From Chryseobacterium balustinum (GTDB taxonomy: Bacteria; Bacteroidota; Bacteroidia; Flavobacteriales; Weeksellaceae), in NCBI RefSeq assembly GCF_900168205.1, contig NZ_FUZE01000018.1, forward strand, positions 1 through 64,000: DNA of 64,000 bases, read 5' to 3'. Positions 53,906 to 62,625 of the stretch are shown here, in pieces. The notes beneath the pieces are model-generated. The model was not told where the DNA came from, did no database searches, and saw only the letters and a program-made list of their open reading frames with translations. Each line of letters starts with the position of its first letter. The stretch's first letter is position 1. The translations under genes were made by a program, and so were the position numbers.

Positions 53906-53928
53906 GTGTAAAGTAGTATATCAGTGCC
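53906..53928 (-). repeat. Right terminal inverted repeat of the IS
   Basis: Plus strand ends in TATATCAGTGCC; inverted it matches the left end at 17 of 23 positions. It lies ~110 bases before the transposase start. Confidence 0.9.
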
Positions 53929-53936
53929 TTAAAAAA
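53929..53936. repeat. Target-site duplication, right copy (8 bp)
   Basis: TTAAAAAA, identical to 50733-50740. Confidence 0.95.
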
Positions 53937-54137
53937 TATCTAACCCCTGAAATGTGGATAAAAACCGAGCAAACATTTTCAGGAAGCAATATAAAAGATA
54001 ATTGGACAGCTTTATTGGCAATGGCTGATTTAGTTTCAGAAATCGGAACTGAATTAGCAGAAAAATTAGATTATGAATATCCTTTTAAATTAGAAAAAGA
54101 TATCCGAAAGTATTTATATGAGCTTCAAATAAAGTAG
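53937..54137 (+). pseudogene. ANT(6)/AadS-type aminoglycoside 6-adenylyltransferase, 3' part
   Basis: Continues the interrupted gene: after the duplication the frame reads YLTPEMWIKTEQTFSGSNIK, then DNWTALLAMADLVSEIGTEL and an ending FKLEKDIRKYLYELQIK-stop. This is the C-terminal helical domain characteristic of ANT(6) enzymes (the TFSGSNI-x-DNW-x-AL motif). An internal ATG at 53952 opens a 61-residue frame, but it would not be a functional enzyme alone. Resistance to streptomycin-type drugs by this locus is therefore probably lost. Confidence 0.92.
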
Positions 54138-54316
54138 AATTATTTTAAATTTAATAAGTAAGCTGAACTCCACGACTTTTTTCTAAACAATATTTTCCTA
54201 TCAGGCATTTTGTTTAATTTAGTTCGATTGAAAAAACATTGGCTCAGATTGAGAATTAAAACTACAATCGTAAAAACACAAGCTTATAACTATAATTCAT
54301 AAACTGACTACACAAA

Positions 54317-55078
54317 ATGAAATTTAGATTATTACTTTTAATTGTACTCGTTTCTCAAATTTGTTTTTCTCAAATTGAAAAAATTGATGCCCATAAAGTA
54401 GCTAACATCAACTATGTTATTGATTTATTTAAACAGAAAAATATTGAAGACATTTCACAAAACGTAAATTATCCTCTAAGAAGAGAATATCCGATTCCTG
54501 AAATTAAAAATAGAGAACAATTTAAACAACGTTTCACTGAAGTTTTTGATGAAGTACTTATTAACAATATTGCTAATTCAAAACTCAAACAATGGTCAGA
54601 AATGGGTTGGAGAGGAATTATGCTGGACAACGGAACTATATGGATAGACAGTGATGAAGGAAAAATAATTGCAGTAAACTATCAAAGTGATTTTGAAAAA
54701 AAGCTAAAAGAAAATTTAATAAATAAGGAAAAAGAAAATGTACACGTTTCGTTAAAAACTTTCGAAAGCCCTACGTATAAAATAAAAACTAAAAATTATC
54801 TGATTAGAATTGACGAATTAGAAAACAAAAAATACAGATATGCTTCCTGGAAAATAAGCAAAAAAGAATCTTCAAAACCCGACCTCATTCTTAATAATGG
54901 AGAATTGGATTTTCAGGGAAGCGGCGGAAATCACGTTATTATTTTCACCAATGGAAATTACATCTATAAGGTCTATAGAAATATTATTGGAGAAGAAAGT
55001 ACACCCGACATCACCCTTGAAATCGAAGAAAATGGAAAAATAATTTTACATCAAAACGGAATATTAATAAGAGAGTAA
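54317..55078 (+). CDS. Secreted hypothetical protein
   Basis: 253 residues with signal peptide MKFRLLLLIVLVSQICFSQ. The first half resembles an NTF2-like or nuclear-transport-type fold only loosely (YVIDLFKQKNIEDISQNVNY; WRGIMLDNGTIWIDSDEGKI); the second half is beta-rich (LILNNGELDFQGSGGNHVII). I recognise no named family. It begins a tight plus-strand cluster with DUF2200 and DUF1801 genes (5 bases to the next). Confidence 0.65.
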   Translation: MKFRLLLLIVLVSQICFSQIEKIDAHKVANINYVIDLFKQKNIEDISQNVNYPLRREYPIPEIKNREQFKQRFTEVFDEVLINNIANSKLKQWSEMGWRGIMLDNGTIWIDSDEGKIIAVNYQSDFEKKLKENLINKEKENVHVSLKTFESPTYKIKTKNYLIRIDELENKKYRYASWKISKKESSKPDLILNNGELDFQGSGGNHVIIFTNGNYIYKVYRNIIGEESTPDITLEIEENGKIILHQNGILIRE

Positions 55079-55083
55079 AAAAT

Positions 55084-55446
55084 ATGAAAACCACACCTGA
55101 ACATAATGAGAGAATTGCAAAAATGACCTTTTCATCCGTCTATCCACACTATCTTACAAAAGTAGAAAGCAAAGGCAGAACCATTGAAGAATTACATCAG
55201 GTGATAGAATGGTTAACAGGTTTTGATGCTCAAAAACTGCAGGAACTCATTGACGAAAAAGCAACATTCGAAACATTTTTTAAGAACGCAAAACTAAATC
55301 CTAATGCTCATCTTATAACAGGAGTAATCTGTGGCTATCGAATTGAAGAAATTGAAAATCCGTTGACAAAACAGGCAAGATATTTAGATAAATTAGTAGA
55401 CGAATTGGCAAAAGGAAGAAAGATGGAAAAGATTTTAAGACAGTAA
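55084..55446 (+). CDS. DUF2200-family protein
   Basis: 120 residues that match the compact DUF2200 pattern throughout: RIAKMTFSSVYPHYLTKVES, ELHQVIEWLTGFDAQKLQEL, LNPNAHLITGVICGYRIEEI, then a helical tail. Cytosolic, function unknown. It follows the secreted protein by 5 bases and precedes the DUF1801 gene by 14, so one operon is likely. Confidence 0.88.
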   Translation: MKTTPEHNERIAKMTFSSVYPHYLTKVESKGRTIEELHQVIEWLTGFDAQKLQELIDEKATFETFFKNAKLNPNAHLITGVICGYRIEEIENPLTKQARYLDKLVDELAKGRKMEKILRQ

Positions 55447-55460
55447 TCTCAAACGAAATT

Positions 55461-55898
55461 ATGGCAAAAACAAAGACAACGTACACCGAAATAGACGTAA
55501 AATATTTTTTAGATTCTTATGTTGACAATGAGCATAAAAGAACCGACAGTTTGCAATTGATAGAATTGATGAAGGAATGGTCTGATTCTGAACCAAAAAT
55601 GTGGGGACCTTCGATTATAGGATTTGGAAATTATCATTATAAATATGCAAGCGGACACGAAGGCGATGCACCGGTTATTGGGTTTTCACCAAGAAAAGCC
55701 GCATTTTCACTCTACGTTTATTCCGACACGGAAAAAAGTAAATTATTATTGCCAGATCTTGGAAAATTTAAAATGAGCAAAGCCTGTATCTATATAAAAA
55801 AACTTTCTGATATTAACATTCCTATTTTGAAGGAACTCTGTATGGAATCAATTCAATACATCAGCGAGCATCATGAATGTTCTTGCAGAGCCAAATAA
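55461..55898 (+). CDS. DUF1801-family protein
   Basis: 145 residues. DUF1801 features: LQLIELMKEWSDSEPKMWGP, then IIGFGNYHYKYASG, IGFSPRKAAFSLYVY and CIYIKKLSDINIPILKELC. The fold is related to iron-sulfur-scaffold-like or Frataxin-like small proteins, but the function is not established. Same cluster as DUF2200. Confidence 0.85.
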   Translation: MAKTKTTYTEIDVKYFLDSYVDNEHKRTDSLQLIELMKEWSDSEPKMWGPSIIGFGNYHYKYASGHEGDAPVIGFSPRKAAFSLYVYSDTEKSKLLLPDLGKFKMSKACIYIKKLSDINIPILKELCMESIQYISEHHECSCRAK

Positions 55899-55965
55899 TA
55901 GGATTAAAAATAATTTGTAAATTAGAATTTCACAAAAACTTCAAATTAAATTTTCACTTTTCACA

Positions 55966-56379
55966 ATGACCGTTCAAGAGCAAATAGAAGAATACATCAC
56001 AAGTCACAAAGAACCAAAACGCAGTGATTTAGAAAGTCTACATCAGATTATTCTTGAGCTTATGCCAAAATGTAAATTATGGTTTTTAGACGGCAAAAAT
56101 GATGAAAACAAAACCATTTCCAATCCAAATATAGGATATGGACTTCATATCATGAAATATGCTGATGGAAAAACCAGAGACTTTTACAAAATCGGATTGA
56201 GCGCCAATACAACCAGAATTTCTGTTTATATCATGGGAGTTGAAGATAAAAAATATTTAGCCCATATATTTGGAGAAAAAATAGGCAAAGCCAGCGTGAC
56301 GAGCTATTGCATAAAATTCAAAAAACTGGATGATATTAATATTGAAGTTTTGAAAGAAGCAATACAAGCTGCGCTTTAA
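55966..56379 (+). CDS. DUF1801-family protein (second, diverged copy)
   Basis: 137 residues. Shares DUF1801 order with its neighbour (SDLESLHQIILELMPKCKLW; NPNIGYGLHIMKYADGKTRD; RISVYIMGVEDKKYLAHIFG; SYCIKFKKLDDINIEVLKEA), but identity is low, so a tandem duplication would be old. Cytosolic, unknown role. Confidence 0.82.
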   Translation: MTVQEQIEEYITSHKEPKRSDLESLHQIILELMPKCKLWFLDGKNDENKTISNPNIGYGLHIMKYADGKTRDFYKIGLSANTTRISVYIMGVEDKKYLAHIFGEKIGKASVTSYCIKFKKLDDINIEVLKEAIQAAL

Positions 56380-56523
56380 AATTCAATTTCTAAAAACGAA
56401 ATATTCTTATTAAAACCTCTTCTCTATTTCAAAAAACTTCCCGAAATTTACAGTCTGTGCGTTAAACAAAAAAATTAATGAATTAAAGAACAATTAAAAC
56501 AAACATACAGTAAAACTTAGCAT

Positions 56524-56655
56524 AAGTTTTCTTCGGGGCAGGGTGCAATTCCCTACCGGCGGTTATAGTCCGCGACTCCTTTTTTACGAAAGGACTGATT
56601 TGGTGAAATTCCAAAACCGACAGTTACAGTCTGGATGAGAGAAGAAAATGAAACA
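56524..56655 (+). promoter_or_regulatory. FMN riboswitch (RFN element)
   Basis: The canonical conserved blocks are present in order: CTTCGGGGCAGGGTGCAATT, CCCTACCGGCGGTTATAGTC, CGCGACTC, GACTGATTTGGTGAAATTCC, AAAACCGACAGTTACAGTC and TGGATGAGAGAAG. The variable hairpin is CGCGACTCC…AAAGGACTG. It precedes ribB, so binding of flavin mononucleotide should repress the gene. Confidence 0.96.
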
Positions 56656-56740
56656 ATCAATAAGACTATTTTGATAGACTTATTGTGTTGTATTTCATTT
56701 CCATGTACCGAAGTGTATTTTAACTTAAAATTAAAATAAC

Positions 56741-57388
56741 ATGGAAAAATTATTAGAAAAATTCGGAGCTACTTCGAGAGAACGTGTAGAAAATGCACTT
56801 CTAAAATTACAACAAGGAAAAGGCATCCTTTTAGTAGATGATGAAAACCGCGAAAACGAAGGCGATATCATCTTTCCCGCCTCCACCATTACAGAAAAAG
56901 ACATGGCACTTTTAATTCGCGAATGCAGCGGAATCGTTTGTCTGTGCATTTCAGAAGAGAAAAGTAAACATCTTAATCTTCGTCCGATGGTGGAAGCCAA
57001 CAATTCAAAAAATCAAACAGCATTTACCATTTCTATTGAAGCTAAAGAAGGGGTTGAATCTGGTGTGTCTGCGAAAGACCGAGTTACAACGATCAGAACA
57101 GCTATTGACGAAAATGCTTTGGCAGAACACATCGCAAGTCCGGGACATGTTTTCCCTTTAATTGCCAGAAAAAATGGGGTTTTCGAAAGAAGAGGTCATA
57201 CAGAAGGAAGTGTAGATTTAGTAAAAATGGCAAATCTTGGCGATGATGCCGTTCTTTGTGAATTGACCAACGAAGACGGAAGCATGGCAAGGCTTCCCGA
57301 AATTGTAGATTTTGCAGAAAAAAGAAATATGACCGTAGTGACTATAGAAGATATTTACGCTTATCGTAAAATGATTTTGAGTAACTAA
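56741..57388 (+). CDS. ribB: 3,4-dihydroxy-2-butanone-4-phosphate synthase
   Basis: Makes the four-carbon precursor of riboflavin from ribulose 5-phosphate. DHBP-synthase motifs: [20 protein letters not shown] (acidic metal site), [20 protein letters not shown] and [14 protein letters not shown]. At 215 residues it is RibB alone, without a GTP cyclohydrolase II domain. Controlled by the FMN riboswitch ~85 bases upstream. Followed by a strong terminator; monocistronic. Confidence 0.96.
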   Translation: MEKLLEKFGATSRERVENALLKLQQGKGILLVDDENRENEGDIIFPASTITEKDMALLIRECSGIVCLCISEEKSKHLNLRPMVEANNSKNQTAFTISIEAKEGVESGVSAKDRVTTIRTAIDENALAEHIASPGHVFPLIARKNGVFERRGHTEGSVDLVKMANLGDDAVLCELTNEDGSMARLPEIVDFAEKRNMTVVTIEDIYAYRKMILSN

Positions 57389-57410
57389 AAACATAGGTTT
57401 AACGCACATC

Positions 57411-57444
57411 AACAGTCCACTTAAGATTACTTAAGTGGACTGTT
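57411..57444 (+). terminator. ribB terminator
   Basis: Perfect 15-bp stem AACAGTCCACTTAAG / CTTAAGTGGACTGTT with loop ATTA and a following T. Confidence 0.85.
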
Positions 57445-57509
57445 TCATTCAGAATCAAATAATTATGTAAAATATTTCACAAATAATATATCTTTATTAA
57501 AAATAAAAA

Positions 57510-58484
57510 ATGAAAAAAACTCTACTTATTTTAATTTCTTCAACAGGTTTCTTATCTGCTCAAACTACAATTACAAAAGCATTTAATGACCCTATTATCG
57601 GTGAAACAATCAACAATGTTAATATCAACGGAACGGTTGATAATTCTTCAACAGGTAATAATGTGACCTTTACCAATACAAGCTTAACAGCTGGTTCGGC
57701 ATCTTCAGCAAATTATTCTGCACCAAGTTCAACTGAAATTTCTACTTTTCCTGGATCGACTATTAAAATGACAGGGGGCGGAAGTACTGCTTACTACAAA
57801 CAGACCGCAACGAAACTTGAGATCACAGGATTGGTAACTCCTGATGCTACGTTGAATTTTTCTACCAACAACGGAACTTTCATTGGTTATCCAGCAGCTT
57901 TTGGTTATTCGGATAGTGATACAGCAGCCGGAACATTTAGTGCAACCGCAGGATCGGGGAATTTTTCGGGAACAATCAATATTTCAGCAGATGCTTATGG
58001 AACTCTTCTCATCGGAACTAAAACATACCCTAATGTTTTAAGAATAAAATCAATACAGAATTTCACATTGACTGTATTTAGTTTTCCGGTAGGAACCATT
58101 GTCAATACAACCTATGCTTATTATGACAATTTACATAAAGCACCATTATTAAGTACTACTAATGCTGTAATTACCGTTCAGGGAACTCCACAAAACACCA
58201 ATATAGCGCAAGCTTTAAATGAGACTTTCCTGGCTGTTTCAGATTTAAAATTAAGAGAAAAACTAAGCATTTACCCTAATCCGGCGCAGAATTTTATTCA
58301 ATTAAAAGGGAATGTTTCAAAAGATTCTAAAATTAAAATCTATAGTTTGGATGGAAAATTAATTAAAACTACAGATTTAAAATCAGAAAAAATTGAAATT
58401 TCAGAATTATCTCCAAGTTCCTATTTTATTGAAGTTTCAGACTCAAAAAACCTTAAAGAAACTACTAAATTCATAAAGAAATAA
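57510..58484 (+). CDS. T9SS-exported protein with type A sorting domain
   Basis: 324 residues. Signal peptide about 1-18 (ending FLSAQ), a Thr/Ser/Asn-rich beta region (about 20-240), and a type IX C-terminal sorting domain: KLSIYPNPAQNFIQLKG, then KIKIYSLDGKLIKT, ISELSPSSYFIEVS and a KFIKK end. It is carried to the surface or medium by the type IX system, whose genes are outside the window. Cargo function unknown. Confidence 0.9.
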   Translation: MKKTLLILISSTGFLSAQTTITKAFNDPIIGETINNVNINGTVDNSSTGNNVTFTNTSLTAGSASSANYSAPSSTEISTFPGSTIKMTGGGSTAYYKQTATKLEITGLVTPDATLNFSTNNGTFIGYPAAFGYSDSDTAAGTFSATAGSGNFSGTINISADAYGTLLIGTKTYPNVLRIKSIQNFTLTVFSFPVGTIVNTTYAYYDNLHKAPLLSTTNAVITVQGTPQNTNIAQALNETFLAVSDLKLREKLSIYPNPAQNFIQLKGNVSKDSKIKIYSLDGKLIKTTDLKSEKIEISELSPSSYFIEVSDSKNLKETTKFIKK

Positions 58485-58505
58485 AATTATTTTTATAAAA
58501 CTTTC

Positions 58506-58531
58506 AACCGTTCTAAGATTTTAGAACGGTT
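58506..58531 (+). terminator. Terminator of the T9SS cargo gene
   Basis: Perfect 11-bp stem AACCGTTCTAA / TTAGAACGGTT, loop GATT, then T residues. Confidence 0.88.
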
Positions 58532-58620
58532 TTTGATTTAACGTTTTTATAAACTTTTGTTCTTTCATTCGTGAACTTACCCAGATGCTTTTCTCTTATT
58601 TTAATTAAAATTGTAAAGCC

Positions 58621-59382
58621 ATGAAAAAACTACTTCTTATTATCCCCTACTTCATTATTTCTGAAGCAACGGCACAGGGAATTATGAATAACGAACCATC
58701 GCTTCCGGAAGATAAAATGAATATTATTAAAACCAATGTTACAGGTTACGCTTTCAGAAATATCAATTTATCATACGAAAGATCAATTAACCGCTGGTTT
58801 GCCGTAAATGTAGGCTTTGGAACCGTTGCAGAAGGCAAAGTTCCTTTTATGAATGCTTTTCTGGATGAAGAGGATGAGAAAAAATTTCAAAATATTAAAA
58901 TCAAAGCAACCAATTTTACCATAGAGCCTAGATTTTACATTGGTGAAGGCTATGGCAAAGGATTTTATTTTGCACCTTATTACCGATATTCAAAAGTCTC
59001 TACCAATACTTTTGATTTTACTTTCGATTACAATGCTTTTGAAACCACATATCCTGTTCCGCTAAAAGGTTTGGGTGATGCCAATGGTAACAGTGGCGGA
59101 TTGATGATAGGTGCACAGTTTTTTCTGAATACGCAACACAGTTTTGTCTTAGATTTCTGGATTGCCGGTGCACACTACGGTTCAGGAAAAGGAGACTTCA
59201 CGCTGACAAGTGATGTAATTCTAACTCCTGAAATGCAGGCACAGCTGAAAAAAGAAATTCAAAATCTGGATGTTCCCTTTGTAGATTACACCGTAGAAAC
59301 TAATGCAAACGGAGCTCGTATTAAAGTAGATGGTCCTTGGGCAGGATTTAGAAGCGGTTTTTCGCTAGGGTATAGATTCTAA
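58621..59382 (+). CDS. DUF3575-type outer-membrane beta-barrel protein
   Basis: 253 residues. Signal peptide about 1-19 (ATAQ), then alternating amphipathic strands (KTNVTGYAFRNINLSYERSI, FTIEPRFYIGEGYGKGFYFA) ending with an aromatic C-terminus FSLGYRF, as expected for an outer-membrane barrel. The DUF3575 call rests on the N-terminal pattern and size. Structural or minor porin role is inferred. Confidence 0.75.
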   Translation: MKKLLLIIPYFIISEATAQGIMNNEPSLPEDKMNIIKTNVTGYAFRNINLSYERSINRWFAVNVGFGTVAEGKVPFMNAFLDEEDEKKFQNIKIKATNFTIEPRFYIGEGYGKGFYFAPYYRYSKVSTNTFDFTFDYNAFETTYPVPLKGLGDANGNSGGLMIGAQFFLNTQHSFVLDFWIAGAHYGSGKGDFTLTSDVILTPEMQAQLKKEIQNLDVPFVDYTVETNANGARIKVDGPWAGFRSGFSLGYRF

Positions 59383-59390
59383 TAATATAA

Positions 59391-59424
59391 AAATGCGCCT
59401 TAGAAAGTTTTCTGAGGCGCATTT
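59391..59424. terminator. Bidirectional terminator
   Basis: AAATGCGCCTTAGAA / TTCTGAGGCGCATTT, 15 bp with one G-T pair, between the barrel gene and the convergent 70-residue gene. Confidence 0.88.
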
Positions 59425-59430
59425 AATATT

Positions 59431-59643
59431 TTAACTGTAACATTCTTTAAATCTAGAAATCAAGTTATCCATCGTATGTCTCTGTACATAAACTGTTTTT
59501 ACATCTTCATATCTTGGAGATTTGTAAAACACTTCATGGAAATCCATACTACCATTACCTACTTTTACAATTTTTTGAACATCAATGTTCAATTTTTTCA
59601 ATTCATCTTTTAAGACCTGAAATTCGTCTTGAATATTATTCAT
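59431..59643 (-). CDS. 70-residue hypothetical protein
   Basis: Begins MNNIQDEFQVLKDELKKLNI, helical N-terminus, then a mixed region (FHEVFYKSPRYEDVKTVYVQ). No signal peptide. It shares a bidirectional terminator with the barrel gene, which supports its being transcribed. Not recognised. Confidence 0.6.
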   Translation of the reverse strand: MNNIQDEFQVLKDELKKLNIDVQKIVKVGNGSMDFHEVFYKSPRYEDVKTVYVQRHTMDNLISRFKECYS

Positions 59644-60020
59644 CTTTACATTTTGTTTTAAGTTATAAAATCATCATTTGTTTCACTATTTACCCCTATA
59701 AAAATCAACATAAGGTTAAATTTTTAATAAATTTAGCAAATATATTTAACTCAGCAAAGGGGTTGGGTCAATTTTTAATGATTTATATTAATTGCAAAAA
59801 CTATACCTAACTGAATAGTTATTAATGAAAGATGAATTTAACATGAACCAAATGTTAACAAATACGGATTTGATCGGACTTTTCATAATTGATTCTTAGT
59901 GAATCATTTAGTAAAATAAGGTTTAAAATAAATTTCATTAACTAATAAAATTTTAATGAAAAATGAAAAAAAAATTTAACCTTAAGCAATTTCAAACATC
60001 AAAAAGGGAAATATATCACC
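59644..60020. other. AT-rich intergenic region between divergent small genes
   Basis: About 375 bases without a supportable gene. A short hairpin TGATTC…GAATCA occurs near 59890-59906, otherwise only A/T-rich sequence that must hold the two divergent promoters. Confidence 0.5.
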
Positions 60021-60371
60021 ATGAATATCTTCACAACTGTTTCTCTTATTGTTTTTACTGCAACTTCAGTATGCATTTCTGCACAAAAATATGAGCCCGT
60101 AATTTTAGAAGCTAAAAAAGGAAATGAAAAGCAAAATGCCTCGGCTAAAAAAGAAGAGATAAAGCATTTTCTACAGTTCGGAATGATGTCACGAAACCAC
60201 GACAGTTTTAAACAAAAATATGGAGTACATGTACTTTACGAAAACTGCGTTATCACTCCATTTATGTCTGAGAAGGCAAAAAAGAATAATCAGGAAGTTG
60301 CCCAATATTTAAACAAAAAATATGGTGAAAGCTGGAAAAAAGATTTAGAAATCATTCCTTACGGTTTATAA
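60021..60371 (+). CDS. Small exported protein, FEKKY-like C-terminus
   Basis: 116 residues with a signal peptide ending ISAQ (about residue 21), then a helical, lysine-rich mature part. The C-terminal AQYLNKKYGESWKKDLEIIP followed by YGL resembles the short KYG-x-x-W-x-x-D…P-x-GL motif seen in small Bacteroidota exported proteins; a family name is tentative. Its last 6 bases overlap the convergent ABC-transporter gene. Confidence 0.6.
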   Translation: MNIFTTVSLIVFTATSVCISAQKYEPVILEAKKGNEKQNASAKKEEIKHFLQFGMMSRNHDSFKQKYGVHVLYENCVITPFMSEKAKKNNQEVAQYLNKKYGESWKKDLEIIPYGL

Positions 60372-62123
60372 ACTCTGCTTTTCTTCTACTTCAACTTCGT
60401 GTCTCAACTGTGCTTTATATAATGTAGAGTAATATCCGTTTTTATCTAAAAGTTCCAGATGTTTACCTTCTTCAACGATTTTACCATGCTCCATCACAAT
60501 AATTTTGTCGGCTTTCTCAATAGTTGAAAGTCTGTGTGCAATGATAATTGATGTTCTGTTTTGGGTAATTTTCTCTGTCGCTCTTTGGATCAATTTTTCA
60601 CTTTCGTGGTCAATTGACGAAGTCGCCTCATCTAAAATTAAGATTTTAGGATCTGACAAATATGCTCTTAAGAAAGAAAGCAACTGTCTCTGTCCTAATG
60701 AAATAGACGAACCTCTTTCGCTCACCACAAATTCGTAACCACCAGGAAGACTTTCAATAAAGTCATCAACTTCAATTTCTCTTGCACCGGCTTTTATTTT
60801 CTCTAAAGTTACCTCATCGTCACCAAATGCAAGGTTTTCGTAAATACTTCCGTGGAACAGGAATACATCCTGCAAAACTACACCAATATGACTTCTCAGG
60901 TTATACAGTTCATAATCTTTAAGTTCAACATCATCAATATAAATTTCACCCGAGTTGATATCATACAATCTCGTAATTAAGCTGATAATTGTAGATTTTC
61001 CAGCTCCGGTTGCACCAACAATAGCCACAGTTTCTCCAGGATTTACTTTAAAATCAATTCCTTTTAAAACTTCCTGTTTCTCATCATACGCAAAACGAAC
61101 GTCTTTGAATTCTATCTTTCCGTCGAAATGATCTTTCTTTACGGTCCCTGTATTTGGCATCGCGTAATCTTCATCCATCACACCCAAAACTCTTTCTGCA
61201 CCTACAATTCCACGCTGAATATTGTTGAAACGATCTGCAATCTGTCGTAAAGGACGAATCAACATTGAAATAAACTGAATAAACGCAATCACCACACCCG
61301 CACTAATGGTAATATAACCTCCGTAGAAAAGAACGAAACCAATAAAAAGTGAAGAGATTAATTCAACAACAGGGAAAAACAAGGAGAAGATAAAAACTGT
61401 TCTCAGCAAGGCGCTTTTTAAAGTGATATTAATGTCATCAAACTTTTTAAATTCCGCCTTTTGTCTGTTAAACACCTGAATAATCGGCATTCCCGCCAAT
61501 CTTTCCTGCACAAAAGAGTTTTGATTGGAAGTCCAGGTTCTTTCATCACCAAAAGCTTTCTTCAGTCTTTTCTGGAAAAATCTTGTAATCACAACCATTA
61601 AAGGTAAAATAGCAAGCGAAATGTAACTCAAATGCACATCAACCTGAAACATCATAAATAAAACAAAGACAATTCTCAAAACGTCTCCGAAAACCATTAG
61701 AAAACCGTCTGTATAAACCGTTGCAATGGTTTCTACATCACCAACTGCTCTTGTCACCAATTGCCCCAATGGAGTTTTATCGAAAAAAGCAGTTCTGAAA
61801 TAAATCAGTTTATTATAAAGTCTTTCACGAATATCTCTGATAACATTCTGCGAAATATAATTTGAAAAATAAACTAAAAAGAAATTTAACATTGTTTCGG
61901 CAAATACCAACCCAACCAAAACATAAATATGCTTCATCATGAGCGCTTTATCTTTCAGCTTCGTGATGTCATTATCTACAATCTGCATTGTAAGATAAGG
62001 CCTGTACGTAGAAACAACCGATAATATGATGGAAATAATCAGGGTAAAAATAAACCAAGAACGAAACTTCATACCGATGAAGAAAAGCCTTTTTACAATT
62101 GCCCAGGTATCTTGTTTTTTCAT
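60366..62123 (-). CDS. ABC exporter, fused permease and ATPase (MsbA-like)
   Basis: 585-residue half-transporter that works as a homodimer or with a partner. Six helices in about residues 18-305, then a nucleotide-binding domain with Walker A GATGAGKST, signature SLGQRQ (variant of LSGGQ), Walker B ILILDEATSSID and the H-loop IIAHRLST. The family covers lipid A flippase MsbA and multidrug exporters; substrate cannot be told from sequence. No second half-transporter gene is adjacent. Confidence 0.92.
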   Translation of the reverse strand: MKKQDTWAIVKRLFFIGMKFRSWFIFTLIISIILSVVSTYRPYLTMQIVDNDITKLKDKALMMKHIYVLVGLVFAETMLNFFLVYFSNYISQNVIRDIRERLYNKLIYFRTAFFDKTPLGQLVTRAVGDVETIATVYTDGFLMVFGDVLRIVFVLFMMFQVDVHLSYISLAILPLMVVITRFFQKRLKKAFGDERTWTSNQNSFVQERLAGMPIIQVFNRQKAEFKKFDDINITLKSALLRTVFIFSLFFPVVELISSLFIGFVLFYGGYITISAGVVIAFIQFISMLIRPLRQIADRFNNIQRGIVGAERVLGVMDEDYAMPNTGTVKKDHFDGKIEFKDVRFAYDEKQEVLKGIDFKVNPGETVAIVGATGAGKSTIISLITRLYDINSGEIYIDDVELKDYELYNLRSHIGVVLQDVFLFHGSIYENLAFGDDEVTLEKIKAGAREIEVDDFIESLPGGYEFVVSERGSSISLGQRQLLSFLRAYLSDPKILILDEATSSIDHESEKLIQRATEKITQNRTSIIIAHRLSTIEKADKIIVMEHGKIVEEGKHLELLDKNGYYSTLYKAQLRHEVEVEEKQSL

Positions 62124-62246
62124 TATAGAAATTGACGTAAAGAATTAATTTAAAAAAATTCTCTGCAAAAATACGGCTTTAAAATTTTACAGCTCGAAGA
62201 ACTTAGATAGAAAATTAAAGATATCTGTTATTTACTAAATGTATAT

Positions 62247-62600
62247 TTAATGAAGATCTTTTGTATGCTCGGTTCCGATTTCTTCAATCTCCCAAACCGG
62301 ACTTTGAATATTTTCTTTTTTAAATCTGTTCTCAAGAATTGTGTAAACTCCATAAACAGCACCAATTGCAAAAAGCCAACTGATAATATTAATACCGGAA
62401 AAACCTGCATAATTATTATCATTCAAAGAATTTGGATCTGTAAAAGCAACGTACATTCCATAAGAAAACAAGAATAATAATTGAAATCCTAAATAAATCC
62501 CAATTGCCAAAAGCCCGAAATGCCATTTTGTTTTGCCAAATCGCTCAGCTAAACCGGCATAGTATCGATAAGCACCTACAAGAATAATAATAGACATCAT
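62247..62600 (-). CDS. Small membrane protein, tandem paralogue 1
   Basis: 117 residues: three or four hydrophobic helices (MMSIIILVGAYRYYAGLAER; FGLLAIGIYLGFQLLFLFSY; INIISWLFAIGAVYGVYTIL) and a charged tail. It shares pattern and length with the next gene (RYYxxLAxRxGKxxWxxGLLxxGIxLGxQ), so the two are tandem duplicates. Function unknown. Confidence 0.75.
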   Translation of the reverse strand: MMSIIILVGAYRYYAGLAERFGKTKWHFGLLAIGIYLGFQLLFLFSYGMYVAFTDPNSLNDNNYAGFSGINIISWLFAIGAVYGVYTILENRFKKENIQSPVWEIEEIGTEHTKDLH

Positions 62601-62625
62601 AGTTTTTAGTTTTATTGAATCAAAT

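Larger units (their letters stand above)
50741..53928. mobile_element. IS1595-family element with passenger genes, 3188 bp
   Basis: Terminal inverted repeats start GGCACT at both ends (50741-50763 and 53906-53928, 17 of 23 positions matching) and the element is bracketed by an exact 8-bp duplication TTAAAAAA. Removing the element and one copy of the duplication rejoins the ANT(6) reading frame without a change, so the boundaries are exact. It carries an ISXO2-type DDE transposase on the minus strand and a following 128-residue gene that overlaps it. On the plus strand are a 24-residue peptide gene, a structured RNA, a secreted protein and an 87-residue protein, plus a 54-residue minus-strand frame. 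Simple IS1595 members are near 1 kb, so over 2 kb is cargo. Confidence 0.93.

Noticed and set aside
53952-54137. 61-codon frame as an independent small gene
   Set aside because: It is the C-terminal domain of the ANT(6) enzyme; the frame is continuous with the 5' part once the insertion is removed.
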